From Gammaproteobacteria bacterium (GTDB taxonomy: Bacteria > Pseudomonadota > Gammaproteobacteria > JAGOUN01): a stretch of DNA of 64,000 nt. Every line of letters starts with the position of its first letter. Position 1 is the first letter of the stretch. Below are positions 1-10,035 of this stretch, in pieces. Location: positions 60,063-124,062 of the forward strand of contig JAJOJD010000050.1 in assembly GCA_021208965.1 (NCBI GenBank). Direction: 5' to 3'. Below the pieces are notes generated by a model. The model saw nothing but the letters and a program-made list of their open reading frames with translations, searched no databases and was not told where the DNA came from. The translations under genes were made by a program, and so were the position numbers.

Positions 1-1356
<1,356 letters not shown>

Positions 1357-1379
1357 TCAAAATATTCATTTACCTTCAA

Positions 1380-2942
1380 CTAAAATGCAATTGATTTTTC
1401 AAACACACAATCCTCAACATTACGTTGATCAGGATTAAAACTCAAGCCCAACAAATAAATTGGTTTTTCGAGTGACAGATATTTTTCTGCATAGCGTTTG
1501 CGTTTAATTTGTTCTACTGCAGATGCGGCATCGCCATAGGTTGTCAGTTTGAATTCAATGATCACGATATGATCGTCGACAATCAACGTGATGTCGATTT
1601 GACCTTGAGACGTGACATCTTCGGCAATTGCTTGATAGCCCAATCCCATGAGATAAGTATACACCGTTGCACAATAAAACCCCTCGTAATGCTGGATGTC
1701 ATTATTGCGGTACCAGTCATGGGGAATAGAAGCAAATAAACTTGTTAACACCTCTTTTAGTTTAGTTAAATCATGTCCTATTAAGGCTTTATTGATGGCG
1801 CTATCAGTCAAGCTTTTGACTGTATCACTGACGGCCATACGAGAGAGTCTATTATTTAGGCTCATTCGTACTTCTAAATTAGGATAGCTGAGTATATACG
1901 TCATCATGGCGCCTCGGCGCTGTGAGGATGCAATGGTTAGGTAACCGGTTTGTAGCAATAAGGTGGGTAGCGGAAGCGTTTCAATATCAAAGGCATCGAG
2001 GTCATCTTCATTGACTTCAAACTGTTCCAGTTGAGGAATATAAAAATGCCGTTCTCGAATAAGATTGATAAGGAAAGTAGGGGTGCCTGTGGTAAACCAA
2101 TAATTTGAAAATCGTTTTCCTTTGGCAAAATAGCTTAAAATACTAAAAGGATTATAAACGCCTTCGTGTCCTAAAAAATAATAGCCATTGTACCATGCTT
2201 TAATATTCGGCAAGTCATTCGCTTCTAGATGTGGCTTAAAAGTATCCTCTAATTCTTGTTGTGTATAGCCGCAAATTGTGCCGTATTGGGTATCATAAGT
2301 AATATCATTTAAGTTATTCAAACCACTAAATACACCTGTTTTTGAAAATTTACTTACGCCTGTTAAAAAGGCAAACTGAATTTTGCTATCATGCTCTTTG
2401 ATGACGCTATAAAAGCCACGCAAAATATCTCGATTTTTTCCTGCTAATACGGGATCAAGAATCTGATCTAAAATAGGTTTATCGTATTCGTCAATTAAAA
2501 TAACGACACCTGTTTCTTGATGCTGAATATATAAATCCTTGACTAAAAAGCCAAATTGATCCGAGTAGCTTTCGCCCCTCAAAGATATTCCATAATTTTC
2601 TGCATTCATTTGTAACTGCGCTTTTAACTTATCCTCCAAGCCGTAATTAATGGTATTGGGCTGATTTGACGTAAACGCAATATGAATGACGGGATATTTT
2701 TTACTCCAATCCCAATGATGTTCTAAATACAAATCGTTAAAAACGTCTTGATTCCCTAGAAAGGCTTGTTTGATGGTATCCAGCAAGAGGCTTTTACCAA
2801 AACGTCTGGGACGAGAAAGAAAGTAATATTTTCCGCTATTCGCTAAGGTATAAACGAAAGGTGTCTTGTCAACGTAGTAATATCCGTCCCTCATATCTTT
2901 TAGCGTTGATAGTCCAATCGGAAATTTTTTAACCATTAGCAT
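1380..2942 (-). CDS. AAA-ATPase-like / PD-(D/E)XK nuclease-like protein
   Basis: A 520-residue protein of the family that pairs an AAA-ATPase-like domain with a C-terminal PD-(D/E)XK nuclease-like domain (Pfam AAA-ATPase_like and PDDEXK_9). Seen directly: the N-terminal signature FPIGLSTLKDMRDGYYYVDKT, a Walker A-type RPRRFGKS at residues 44-51, a Walker B-like VVILIDEYDKPI, a sensor-like FAFLTGVSKFS, and near the C-terminus GQIDITLIVDD followed by IIEFK, which fits the D...ExK nuclease core. The role of this family is not established. It is expanded in host-associated and gut bacteria and behaves like accessory cargo. It lies alone between pyrG and a tRNA pair. The start could be Met1 or Met3; the difference is trivial. 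Confidence 0.85.
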   Translation of the reverse strand: MLMVKKFPIGLSTLKDMRDGYYYVDKTPFVYTLANSGKYYFLSRPRRFGKSLLLDTIKQAFLGNQDVFNDLYLEHHWDWSKKYPVIHIAFTSNQPNTINYGLEDKLKAQLQMNAENYGISLRGESYSDQFGFLVKDLYIQHQETGVVILIDEYDKPILDQILDPVLAGKNRDILRGFYSVIKEHDSKIQFAFLTGVSKFSKTGVFSGLNNLNDITYDTQYGTICGYTQQELEDTFKPHLEANDLPNIKAWYNGYYFLGHEGVYNPFSILSYFAKGKRFSNYWFTTGTPTFLINLIRERHFYIPQLEQFEVNEDDLDAFDIETLPLPTLLLQTGYLTIASSQRRGAMMTYILSYPNLEVRMSLNNRLSRMAVSDTVKSLTDSAINKALIGHDLTKLKEVLTSLFASIPHDWYRNNDIQHYEGFYCATVYTYLMGLGYQAIAEDVTSQGQIDITLIVDDHIVIIEFKLTTYGDAASAVEQIKRKRYAEKYLSLEKPIYLLGLSFNPDQRNVEDCVFEKSIAF

Positions 2943-3021
2943 GTTCTCCCACTTGCTGGCAAATGACTAATAAAACAGTCATCTGATTTTACCTGAATTT
3001 ATATTCAACTGAAATGAATTA

Positions 3022-3050
3022 TTGACACGCGGATTATTTGTTATTAGAAT
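3022..3050 (+). promoter_or_regulatory. Sigma70-type promoter of the tRNA-Ala/tRNA-Glu unit
   Basis: TTGACA at 3022-3027 is a perfect -35 hexamer. It is followed after exactly 17 bases by TAGAAT at 3045-3050, one mismatch from TATAAT. The first tRNA begins 20 bases further on, which fits a strong stable-RNA promoter with a very short leader. This is read from sequence only. Confidence 0.8.
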
Positions 3051-3069
3051 CACCAACTCCATAATGTAC

Positions 3070-3142
3070 GGGGCTATAGCTCAGCTGGTAGAGCACTAGC
3101 ATGGCATGTTAGGGGTCAGCGGTTCGAACCCGCTTAGCTCCA
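3070..3142 (+). tRNA. tRNA-Ala (anticodon GGC)
   Basis: A full cloverleaf can be folded by hand. The acceptor is GGGGCTA with TAGCTCC (one G-U pair), the D stem GCTC/GAGC, and the anticodon stem CTAGC/GTTAG with loop ATGGCAT (anticodon GGC at 3103-3105). The variable loop is five bases, and the T stem AGCGG/CCGCT has loop TTCGAAC. The discriminator A is at 3142, and the CCA end is not encoded, unlike in the neighbouring tRNA-Glu. It is the first of two tRNAs behind one promoter. Confidence 0.95.
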
Positions 3143-3167
3143 AAAAACGTACGAATAAAATCGATGT

Positions 3168-3243
3168 GTCCCCATCGTCTAGAGGCCTAGGACATTGCCC
3201 TTTCACGGCAGTAACAGGGGTTCGAATCCCCTTGGGGACGCCA
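3168..3243 (+). tRNA. tRNA-Glu (anticodon TTC), CCA encoded
   Basis: The acceptor GTCCCCA pairs with TGGGGAC. The anticodon arm is TTGCC-CTTTCAC-GGCAG with TTC at 3202-3204, and the T arm AGGGG-TTCGAAT-CCCCT is typical of bacterial tRNA-Glu. Discriminator G at 3240 is followed by an encoded CCA (3241-3243). It lies 25 bases after tRNA-Ala and should be processed from the same transcript. gltX in this window encodes the enzyme that charges it. Confidence 0.96.
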
Positions 3244-3263
3244 TAAGTTTTTTCTATTTTTGC

Positions 3264-4391
3264 TCATCCGTTTTGCAGATAGTGTAACGCTTTGTAGTAA
3301 ATTTCCGTCAGTTTTTCTATTTCCGAGATTTCAATGCATTCATTGACTTGATGAATCGTCTGATTTGGAAAACCGAGTTCAATCGTTTCAATCCCATGAG
3401 GAGCAATAAAACGCGCATCTGAAGTACCGCCACTCGTGCTACTGATTGGGTATAAACCAGTCACCGCATACGTGGCTGTTTGTATCGCCTGATGCAAAAC
3501 ACCGAATGATGATTGGAACGGTTTTCCTCCATCGTACCAAGTTATTTCATAGGTTAATTGATGTTTTTTTAACAAATCTTCAACACTGCGCTGCAGTCCT
3601 TCTTGTGAACTCGTTGGTGCGTAACGAAAATTAAAGAGGATAGTCGTTGACTCTGGAATAACATTCACTGTTCCATCACCGCTATGAATATTCGAAATTT
3701 GTAAGGAAGTGGGGTCAAAGTAGTCATTGCCCGTATCCCAGACTATTTGGGTGAGTTCTGTTAAAAATGGGGCCGTTAAATGAATTGGGTTTTTAGCGAG
3801 CTGAGGATACGCAATATGTCCTTGTTGTCCGATGATCGTTAAGGTGCCATGGAGAGAACCGCGACGTCCAACTTTGATCGTATCCCCTAGACGATGTTGA
3901 GCGCTGGGTTCGCCCACAATACACCAGTCAAATCGTTTATTTTCGATATGGATTAATTGGTGGATAGCTCTTTCTGTCCCATCGTTCGTATTGGCTTCTT
4001 CACAACTCGTGATGAGAAAGGCAATATTGAAAGTGGGGTGAGGCGTCGTTGTTAAAAAACGTTCACAAGCGTCGACCATGCAGGCAAGGGCCACTTTCAT
4101 GTCTGCGGCTCCGCGGGCATATAATTTGCCCTCATGAATCGTCGGCTCAAAGGGAGGAAATTTCCAGTTTTCTAGAGGCCCTGGTGGAACAACATCCGTG
4201 TGGCCAATAAATAATAGTGTTTTCGACTGGTGTCCGAGGGTTGCCCACAAATTTTTGACGTCGCCAAAGTGCCTTGATTCAATCGTAAAGCCTAGGCGAG
4301 AAAGTTCTTTGGCAATGAATTCTTGGCATCCCGCATCATTTGGGGAGATAGACGGTGCTTGTAATAGTTTAGTGGTGAGAGCGTTTATCAT
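3264..4391 (-). CDS. dapE: Succinyl-diaminopimelate desuccinylase
   Basis: Zinc peptidase-family (M20) enzyme that removes succinate from N-succinyl-LL-diaminopimelate in the lysine/peptidoglycan DAP pathway. The metal and catalytic residues are visible and in register with the E. coli enzyme, shifted by three: H64 in FIGHTDVVPPG, D97 in ARGAADMK, and E131/E132 in SCEEANTNDGT. The longer open frame extends upstream to 4454. I chose the ATG at 4391 because MINALTTKLL matches the family N-terminus and gives 375 residues, the usual length. There is no strong ribosome binding site. It is divergent from miaB and about 20 bases from tRNA-Glu. Confidence 0.95.
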   Translation of the reverse strand: MINALTTKLLQAPSISPNDAGCQEFIAKELSRLGFTIESRHFGDVKNLWATLGHQSKTLLFIGHTDVVPPGPLENWKFPPFEPTIHEGKLYARGAADMKVALACMVDACERFLTTTPHPTFNIAFLITSCEEANTNDGTERAIHQLIHIENKRFDWCIVGEPSAQHRLGDTIKVGRRGSLHGTLTIIGQQGHIAYPQLAKNPIHLTAPFLTELTQIVWDTGNDYFDPTSLQISNIHSGDGTVNVIPESTTILFNFRYAPTSSQEGLQRSVEDLLKKHQLTYEITWYDGGKPFQSSFGVLHQAIQTATYAVTGLYPISSTSGGTSDARFIAPHGIETIELGFPNQTIHQVNECIEISEIEKLTEIYYKALHYLQNG

Positions 4392-4511
4392 GATGCTACG
4401 TTGAATATATAAGAGAAGGGTAAAATATATGCCATGGCTTTGTGTGGTTGTCAATCATCGATAAAAAACGGTATGATGAGCGACCTTAAAATCAATCTAT
4501 GAAGTCATTCT

Positions 4512-5839
4512 ATGTCAGGTAAAGTCTTTATAAAAACCCATGGTTGTCAAATGAATGAATATGATTCATCACGAATGTTGGATGCGTTGCGAGTGGCGCA
4601 TGGGTTAGAAACGACAGAAATTGCAGAAGAAGCGGATTTGATTTTATTTAATACCTGTTCTATTCGTGAAAAAGCACAAGAGAAATTATTTTCTGAGCTA
4701 GGGCGTTATCGTGACTTAAAAAAAGAAAAGCCCGCACTTGTTATTGGTGTTGGCGGGTGTGTTGCGAGTCAAGAGGGCGAGAATATTCGCGCACGCGCAC
4801 CGTATGTGGATATTGTTTTTGGGCCACAAACTTTGCACCGTCTACCCGATATGTTTGCGCAAGTCCGTGCCGGTCAAAAAGCGGTTGTCGATATTAGCTT
4901 TCCAGAAATTGAAAAGTTTGATCAACTTCCTGCAGCCAAAGCCGATGGCCCTATGGCATTTGTTTCTATTATGGAAGGGTGTAGTAAATATTGTAGCTAT
5001 TGTGTGGTTCCATATACTCGAGGCGAGGAAATCAGCCGGCCTTTTCAGGATGTCGTCAACGAAATTATTGGGTTGACAAAACAAGGCGTGAAAGAAATTC
5101 ATTTATTAGGACAAAATGTCAATGATTATCGGGGTGATATGGGCGATGGTGATATTGCAGATTTAGCCTTGTTGATTCATTTTATTGCGGAATTAGAGGG
5201 GGTTGAGCGTATTCGTTACACGACCTCGCATCCAACAGCATTTTCAAAAAACTTAATTCATGCCTACGCCGAAGTCCCTCAGTTGGCTAATCATTTGCAT
5301 CTGCCGGTACAAAGTGGATCAGACAGAATTTTGGCCTTGATGAAACGAGATTACACTGTACTGGAATATAAATCAAAAATTCGGCAGTTGCGAAAAATAC
5401 GGCCTGATATTGCGTTGTCTTCAGATTTTATTGTCGGCTTCCCAGGGGAGACAGATAACGATTTTGAAGATACGATGAACCTCATTCATGAGATGAATTT
5501 TGATAATTCGTATAGTTTTATTTTTAGTCCACGCCCGGGAACGCCTGCGGCGAATCTGCCTGATGATACCCCCATGTCTGTTAAGAAGCAGCGTTTGAAG
5601 ATTTTACAAGACCGCATCAAGTTGCAAACCTTTCAACTCAGTCAATCCATGTTAGGCAGCGAACAACGCGTTTTAGTCACCGGTGTCTCCAAAAAAAAAT
5701 AAAAGATGAACTTCAGGCCCGCACAGAGAATAATCGTGTGGTGAACTTCAAGGGCGAGCCATGGATGTTGGGGTGTATGGTTCAGATGAAAATTGTGGAC
5801 GTAAAACCGTATTCGTTGCGAGGTGAGGTTGTTGCTTAA
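4512..5839 (+). CDS. miaB: tRNA methylthiotransferase MiaB, frame broken at an A9 run
   Basis: Radical-SAM enzyme that adds the 2-methylthio group to i6A37 of tRNAs. The N-terminal cluster cysteines C12, C49 and C83 and the radical-SAM triad C157/C161/C164 ([10 protein letters not shown]) are intact. The first frame stops at 5702 after KK-K, in the sequence TCC-A9-TAAAAGATGAA. The -1 frame then continues with [16 protein letters not shown] to a stop at 5837-5839, which is the expected TRAM domain. A single added base, or a -1 slip on the slippery A9 run at 5691-5699, restores a protein of about 440 residues. Without it the TRAM (tRNA-binding) domain is lost. The choice between read error, transcript slippage and mutation is open. 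Confidence 0.93.
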
Positions 5840-5858
5840 AGGGATCACAGTTAACTGA

Positions 5859-5887
5859 GGTGATAAGAAAGCGACTTTCTTATCACC
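5859..5887. terminator. Perfect 13-bp hairpin between convergent genes
   Basis: GGTGATAAGAAAG (5859-5871), loop CGA, then the exact inverse CTTTCTTATCACC (5875-5887). It sits in the 60-base gap between miaB (plus) and the unknown gene at 5903 (minus), so it can act for both strands. The following T tract is weak, so function as a bidirectional terminator is inferred from position and stem quality. Confidence 0.65.
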
Positions 5888-5902
5888 ATTTCAAGAAAAG
5901 GA

Positions 5903-7504
5903 TTATAAACCACTCCGGTTCTCGGGTGTTACTTGTGTTTGAGGTATTTCTTCGTCACTAAAATTCAGGCCTGTTCCGATGGAGGCGACCAATGGAGATT
6001 GTTTTTTTGGTTTGATGGGTGTATTTTCCTGAGATTCGGGTCCTTCGGGAATGCTATCAAACTTTGATGAGGAAGATTGTTTTGATTCTGCAATTTCAAG
6101 TCTGAGTCTCTGAGCTGTTGCGCTAAGATCTGAACATATGATTTTATTTTCTTGCCTCGTAACAATAGCTTTAAAATTAATGTCTGAACCTTTCACCATG
6201 AGCGCCTGACGAGGAAACTCTTTTAATAAAGCTGAGACACATTCGAGAAAGTCTGCTTTATCTTCTTTAGTAATTGACGGTATAGAGGATTCATTTGTAG
6301 AATTCGTATTCATCTTTTCTCGAATTCTGCTAACTAATTCTATGTCTGGCCAGTCATTTAAAATAGACCTTATGCTTCTTTCATTAACCCTATGCTCAAA
6401 GATGAGCGTTCCGAGTAATTTAAAGCAAGCAGCCATCTCAGATTCAGTGCGGATGGATTGGCTGATATTTCGTATGGCTTCAATAACATAGCAGCACTCC
6501 CTTGATAAACATTGGTTGAAAATATTTTCAAATAACTGGATAGATTTGTTTGAAAATTCGTATCCTAGGTCATCTAAGTCCTCGGGTTGGGCGATCGAAT
6601 CATTAAAAAACGGATCAAAAAAACCTTGTTGTGTGACTAAGGCGTTAAACATTCGGCCATAAAATTGAGCTAAGTGAACAATTGGCTCTTCAGGGGGTTC
6701 ATCATTGCATGAGTCCAGTTGATTTGCATATATGTCTGTAATGAGCTTCTGATGTCGCGATGTAGTTTCCTCGTTAATGAGGATGAACGATACTTCGCTG
6801 ACTATCTCGCTAATAGACTTTGACGTTGGGCTGACAAGTTCTGATAAAATGCTATGAATAAGTTGAAATATATGGGTAGTTAATACCGTAGAGTCTTGTA
6901 TGCTTAAATTTCTTTGTATGGTTTCAAACTCTGTTTGGTCGCTAAGAAGTTTCTTTAATAATGTTATGAGTTTAAGACGATATGGGCTAAGTACTTGAGA
7001 TAATGAATTATCTAATTTTTCAGATTTATTTTTGCTGGATTTTGTTGTTCTCTTAGATCCATCCGATGTCTCTGAGCTCGTTTCTATTCGTGCAGAAAGA
7101 TTGGATTTATTATATTTTTTTTGTTTTTTTTGACTAGTATTCCTTTCAGGAACACCAGCTTGTTGAGCGCTTAATATAAAGCTCATTATCTCATTAGATA
7201 GAACAATATTACTTTTGTCGAGGTTTTCATCGTTTTGTAGCGCGTTTAGATAATTGGTCATGTGAGGAAATAAACATTGTAATATAGTGAAAACAGATGT
7301 TTTCTTTTGAGTTGTTACATTTATTGGTTTTTTTTCATCTGTTTTTTTTGTTAGCATCAGGTCTATAAAGGCCCCAAACACCATTTTTGGGTCTGAAGTC
7401 ACTTCCACGTTACTAAAATAATTATAGATTTTTGCGGGTATTGTTACCTTTGCATCAAACTCTTCTTCATATTTTCTTTGCTCTTTTCCAAATTTTCCGC
7501 CCAT
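5903..7504 (-). CDS. Unknown 533-residue protein, possibly MIF4G-like helical repeat
   Basis: No certain family. The protein is helical, with a Ser/Lys-rich low-complexity linker (about residues 120-165) separating an N-terminal helical part from a larger C-terminal part. Residues about 170-400 resemble the helix pattern of MIF4G domains of eukaryotic eIF4G-type proteins. Examples are RLKLITLLKKLL...FETIQRNLSI near the start and ESEMAACFKLLGTLIFEHRV, the place of the GNIKFIGEL helix in that family. This is pattern matching only. No signal peptide or membrane segment is seen. It is more AT-rich than the flanking housekeeping genes. It lies 63 bases downstream of the 685-residue unknown gene, probably in one transcript. 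A secreted effector is the favoured but unproven role. Confidence 0.6.
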   Translation of the reverse strand: MGGKFGKEQRKYEEEFDAKVTIPAKIYNYFSNVEVTSDPKMVFGAFIDLMLTKKTDEKKPINVTTQKKTSVFTILQCLFPHMTNYLNALQNDENLDKSNIVLSNEIMSFILSAQQAGVPERNTSQKKQKKYNKSNLSARIETSSETSDGSKRTTKSSKNKSEKLDNSLSQVLSPYRLKLITLLKKLLSDQTEFETIQRNLSIQDSTVLTTHIFQLIHSILSELVSPTSKSISEIVSEVSFILINEETTSRHQKLITDIYANQLDSCNDEPPEEPIVHLAQFYGRMFNALVTQQGFFDPFFNDSIAQPEDLDDLGYEFSNKSIQLFENIFNQCLSRECCYVIEAIRNISQSIRTESEMAACFKLLGTLIFEHRVNERSIRSILNDWPDIELVSRIREKMNTNSTNESSIPSITKEDKADFLECVSALLKEFPRQALMVKGSDINFKAIVTRQENKIICSDLSATAQRLRLEIAESKQSSSSKFDSIPEGPESQENTPIKPKKQSPLVASIGTGLNFSDEEIPQTQVTPENRSGL

Positions 7505-7567
7505 GGGACCCTCACATTTTTTTATTTATTGTTCAAAAATTTATTTATCAATAACCTGTCTGTTTTT

Positions 7568-9625
7568 TTAAGATATTGTACAATTTTCTTCTTGTTTTAT
7601 TGTTTTTGGCATAGGATTACAGTTATTTTTTTCAAAAATCGTTAAATTAACAGCGGTCAGTAGAGGAGCGTCAAGATTGTGAGTATTTGATTCAGATATT
7701 GGTTTATTATTTTCAGTTTCATCGGCATCCTCATCGTCTGAATCATCACAATACTGAGATGCAGACTCAGATTCCTCAGATACACTTATGTCATCTGGGA
7801 GTATTTGATGCCCTGCTGCTTTACTAGAAAGTTGTGTACGTACAGGAATGTTTGGGCTGGTATTTTCGTCGTTTTCATCTTCATCATCGTCATAATCTCC
7901 GTCTGGAAGTATCTCACGAGTAGGTATTAGAGGGTTGTTTCCCATAGGTAGAACATTAAGAATTTGATTATCAGAATTTGTAGAATCACCTATTTTTTTT
8001 ATGTTTTTATCGCTTTCGCTTCCATCGTTGTATTCTTCTTCAATATTTTCGATTTGCTGAAAATTAGTACCTTCTTGAGAAGTTTGAATGACTTCAGATT
8101 CATTTTGAATTGTGTTTTGTTCAGAAGTAATCAAAAGTGGAGCAGAAAGAATTTGAGTATTTGACGCGCCACTTTCAGGCGAACGAGTGTTAAATAGATT
8201 TCGTGGAATGACTAATGACGGTAAAACAGGTAAAATCAACGGAGAAAAAATTCTCGCTGCATTAACGAGTATTTGTAGTAAACTATATCCTGATGGTTGA
8301 AATGGCTGTTGAAGAATAGCGTTTTGTCTTTGTCTCGCTGTCGCTAGACCAAACTGACCGGATAGGGTAGAGTGGCTAGTTACAGTGGAATCCGTTTCCC
8401 TTCGTTGCTCCTGATCCTCTTCGTATTCTAAGTCATCTGGCGTGAGACCCTCTGCTATATTTGTAGGCCTTTCGTTATTAGTGATCTCGGTTGGTTTTAA
8501 TGATGACAATAATATGATTGCTTGCGTTGCAAAATCATTATCACTAACCTCAAACATTTCACGTTTTTCAGTTCTTTGAGGCAATATTGTTTCTCTGGCT
8601 GTTTTGCCAAAAGAAAAGATAGCGCTAGAACGTTGTGCTTCATCTTCTCGTAACGCTTTATTGAATTCGGCATACAGAGATGGATTAGCGCGAATAGAAA
8701 TCAACAGTTCTGTTCGATTGAATGTAAACGCTGTTCTTGAAAAGCCAATCCCACAGTAAATAGTGATTTGGTCGCTAGAACTTTGTAGCGCTTCAACGAG
8801 TTTTTTGATAAATTTTTGTTCGCGAGTGCTGTGATCCCATGAAAACAAATGAATTGCTTTTATTGCGCTTTCTATGTTTTCTGCCGTTGCGACAAGAGCT
8901 TCGTTTTGTGCATAAAAATCGCGATGGTTTTGGACGGCATATGTTCGGCCTGATGAGCGCTGTATACGGGATAAAAATTGTGTGACTTGTTCATTTGTCG
9001 TGACAGGAGTGTTTTGTAGATAATCAGGATTAATCTCATCATTTAATTGATCAAAAAACTCTTTTTTAGATTGTAACGCAGCTTTTAAAATACTTGTTCC
9101 AATCCTTATAGAATCTTCTCGACTCGTTCCTGCATCTCGAGGAACATTCAATGGTGTGAGAGTCGCATTGTCGTTAAGTGCAGCGTCAGGAGGAGTATCC
9201 TCAGTTCCTGTTTCTTCTTCTGTTGAATTATTTAATGCGATTTTTAGATTTAGTGATTTCGTTACATACTCGCACATTCTTGGTTCGTGTGTAGACCAAG
9301 ACGCTATTTTAGCAAATAAATATTCAGCATAGCGTTTATTCGTCACATCATCCGATTTTAGATAATCTTGAAATTTGAAGCATATCAACGACAACATATC
9401 TGTGTCATAACAGTCGTCTAATTCTTCACAGAAAAGACGATATATTTCTTCTAGGGATTGCGTTCTGGTGTTTACGGTCGCTAGAAGGCTGTCTTCGTGT
9501 TGTTTTTTGCGACGATTATATTCTTGTTCAGACCGTGCTACGTCATTTGGTCGAGCATGAAATATCTTTAATTCTTGTGTTTGGTTTTCAAAAGTGGAGT
9601 GATAACGAAGTGGAACAGCTGCCAT
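7568..9625 (-). CDS. Unknown 685-residue protein with acidic C-terminal half
   Basis: Not recognised. Residues 1-130 look like packed helices (EEIYRLFCEELDDCYDTDML and similar) and 240-345 are also helical. One hydrophobic stretch at about 447-474 (ILVNAARIFSPLILPVLPSL) could insert in a membrane. Beyond about 490 the chain is predicted by eye to be disordered and strongly acidic, with clusters such as YDDDEDENDE and DDSDDEDADE. There is no signal peptide. An ATG with a purine-rich upstream region (revcomp near 9630, GGAGGT) supports the start. It is the first gene of a two-gene unit with the 533-residue protein. The size, AT-richness and eukaryote-like acidic disorder suggest a host-directed protein, but there is no direct evidence. 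Confidence 0.6.
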   Translation of the reverse strand: MAAVPLRYHSTFENQTQELKIFHARPNDVARSEQEYNRRKKQHEDSLLATVNTRTQSLEEIYRLFCEELDDCYDTDMLSLICFKFQDYLKSDDVTNKRYAEYLFAKIASWSTHEPRMCEYVTKSLNLKIALNNSTEEETGTEDTPPDAALNDNATLTPLNVPRDAGTSREDSIRIGTSILKAALQSKKEFFDQLNDEINPDYLQNTPVTTNEQVTQFLSRIQRSSGRTYAVQNHRDFYAQNEALVATAENIESAIKAIHLFSWDHSTREQKFIKKLVEALQSSSDQITIYCGIGFSRTAFTFNRTELLISIRANPSLYAEFNKALREDEAQRSSAIFSFGKTARETILPQRTEKREMFEVSDNDFATQAIILLSSLKPTEITNNERPTNIAEGLTPDDLEYEEDQEQRRETDSTVTSHSTLSGQFGLATARQRQNAILQQPFQPSGYSLLQILVNAARIFSPLILPVLPSLVIPRNLFNTRSPESGASNTQILSAPLLITSEQNTIQNESEVIQTSQEGTNFQQIENIEEEYNDGSESDKNIKKIGDSTNSDNQILNVLPMGNNPLIPTREILPDGDYDDDEDENDENTSPNIPVRTQLSSKAAGHQILPDDISVSEESESASQYCDDSDDEDADETENNKPISESNTHNLDAPLLTAVNLTIFEKNNCNPMPKTIKQEENCTIS

Positions 9626-9792
9626 GGTAACTTACCTCCAAAGAATTAAAAATTACAGATGCATTTTATTTTAACAGCTCATAGAACACAAGAAAAATTT
9701 GTAAGATATTTCTCACAAATATGTAAGACAATCGCTATTTACAAAATATTGAATATTTATTAATCAATATTGGATTAAAAAAGAACAATCGA

Positions 9793-10035
9793 TTATGTCT
9801 CACATTCATCATGATACTGTTGATACGTTTCCATAGCGTCACGCGAAGCTATTGCTGACGGATGATTATTTTCGTTGAGAGGAGATTGTAGTATTTGTGT
9901 TCGCATGGCAGCACATTGTGCTTCGTGTGTTGGAGCAGTATTCTGCGGGCTAATAGCATTTGCACAGCCGCTTAGCTGAAGCGTGGAAAGAGAGAGGGCG
10001 CTCCAAACGATTGCGTGTAATATCCTGATGTGCAT
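9793..10035 (-). CDS. Small lipoprotein at the end of the arn-like operon
   Basis: An 80-residue protein starting MHIRILHAIVWSALS with a lipobox LSGC-A, so it is expected to be lipidated and membrane attached after signal peptidase II cleavage. The mature part is short, hydrophilic and unrecognised. The open frame extends further upstream into the preceding gene. The ATG at 10035 was chosen because it opens the signal peptide and overlaps the stop of the preceding decarboxylase gene as TAATG, a translational-coupling arrangement. It is therefore the last gene of the arn-like operon, and a role in lipid A or envelope modification is an inference from position only. Confidence 0.7.
   Translation of the reverse strand: MHIRILHAIVWSALSLSTLQLSGCANAISPQNTAPTHEAQCAAMRTQILQSPLNENNHPSAIASRDAMETYQQYHDECET

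Noticed and set aside
3070..3243. tRNA pair as the attachment site of an integrated element
   Set aside because: No integrase and no repeated tRNA 3' end were found in the window.
7484..7504. N-terminal MGGKFGK as a host N-myristoylation signal of the 533-residue protein
   Set aside because: Position 6 is Gly rather than the preferred Ser/Thr, so the match to the consensus is too weak.
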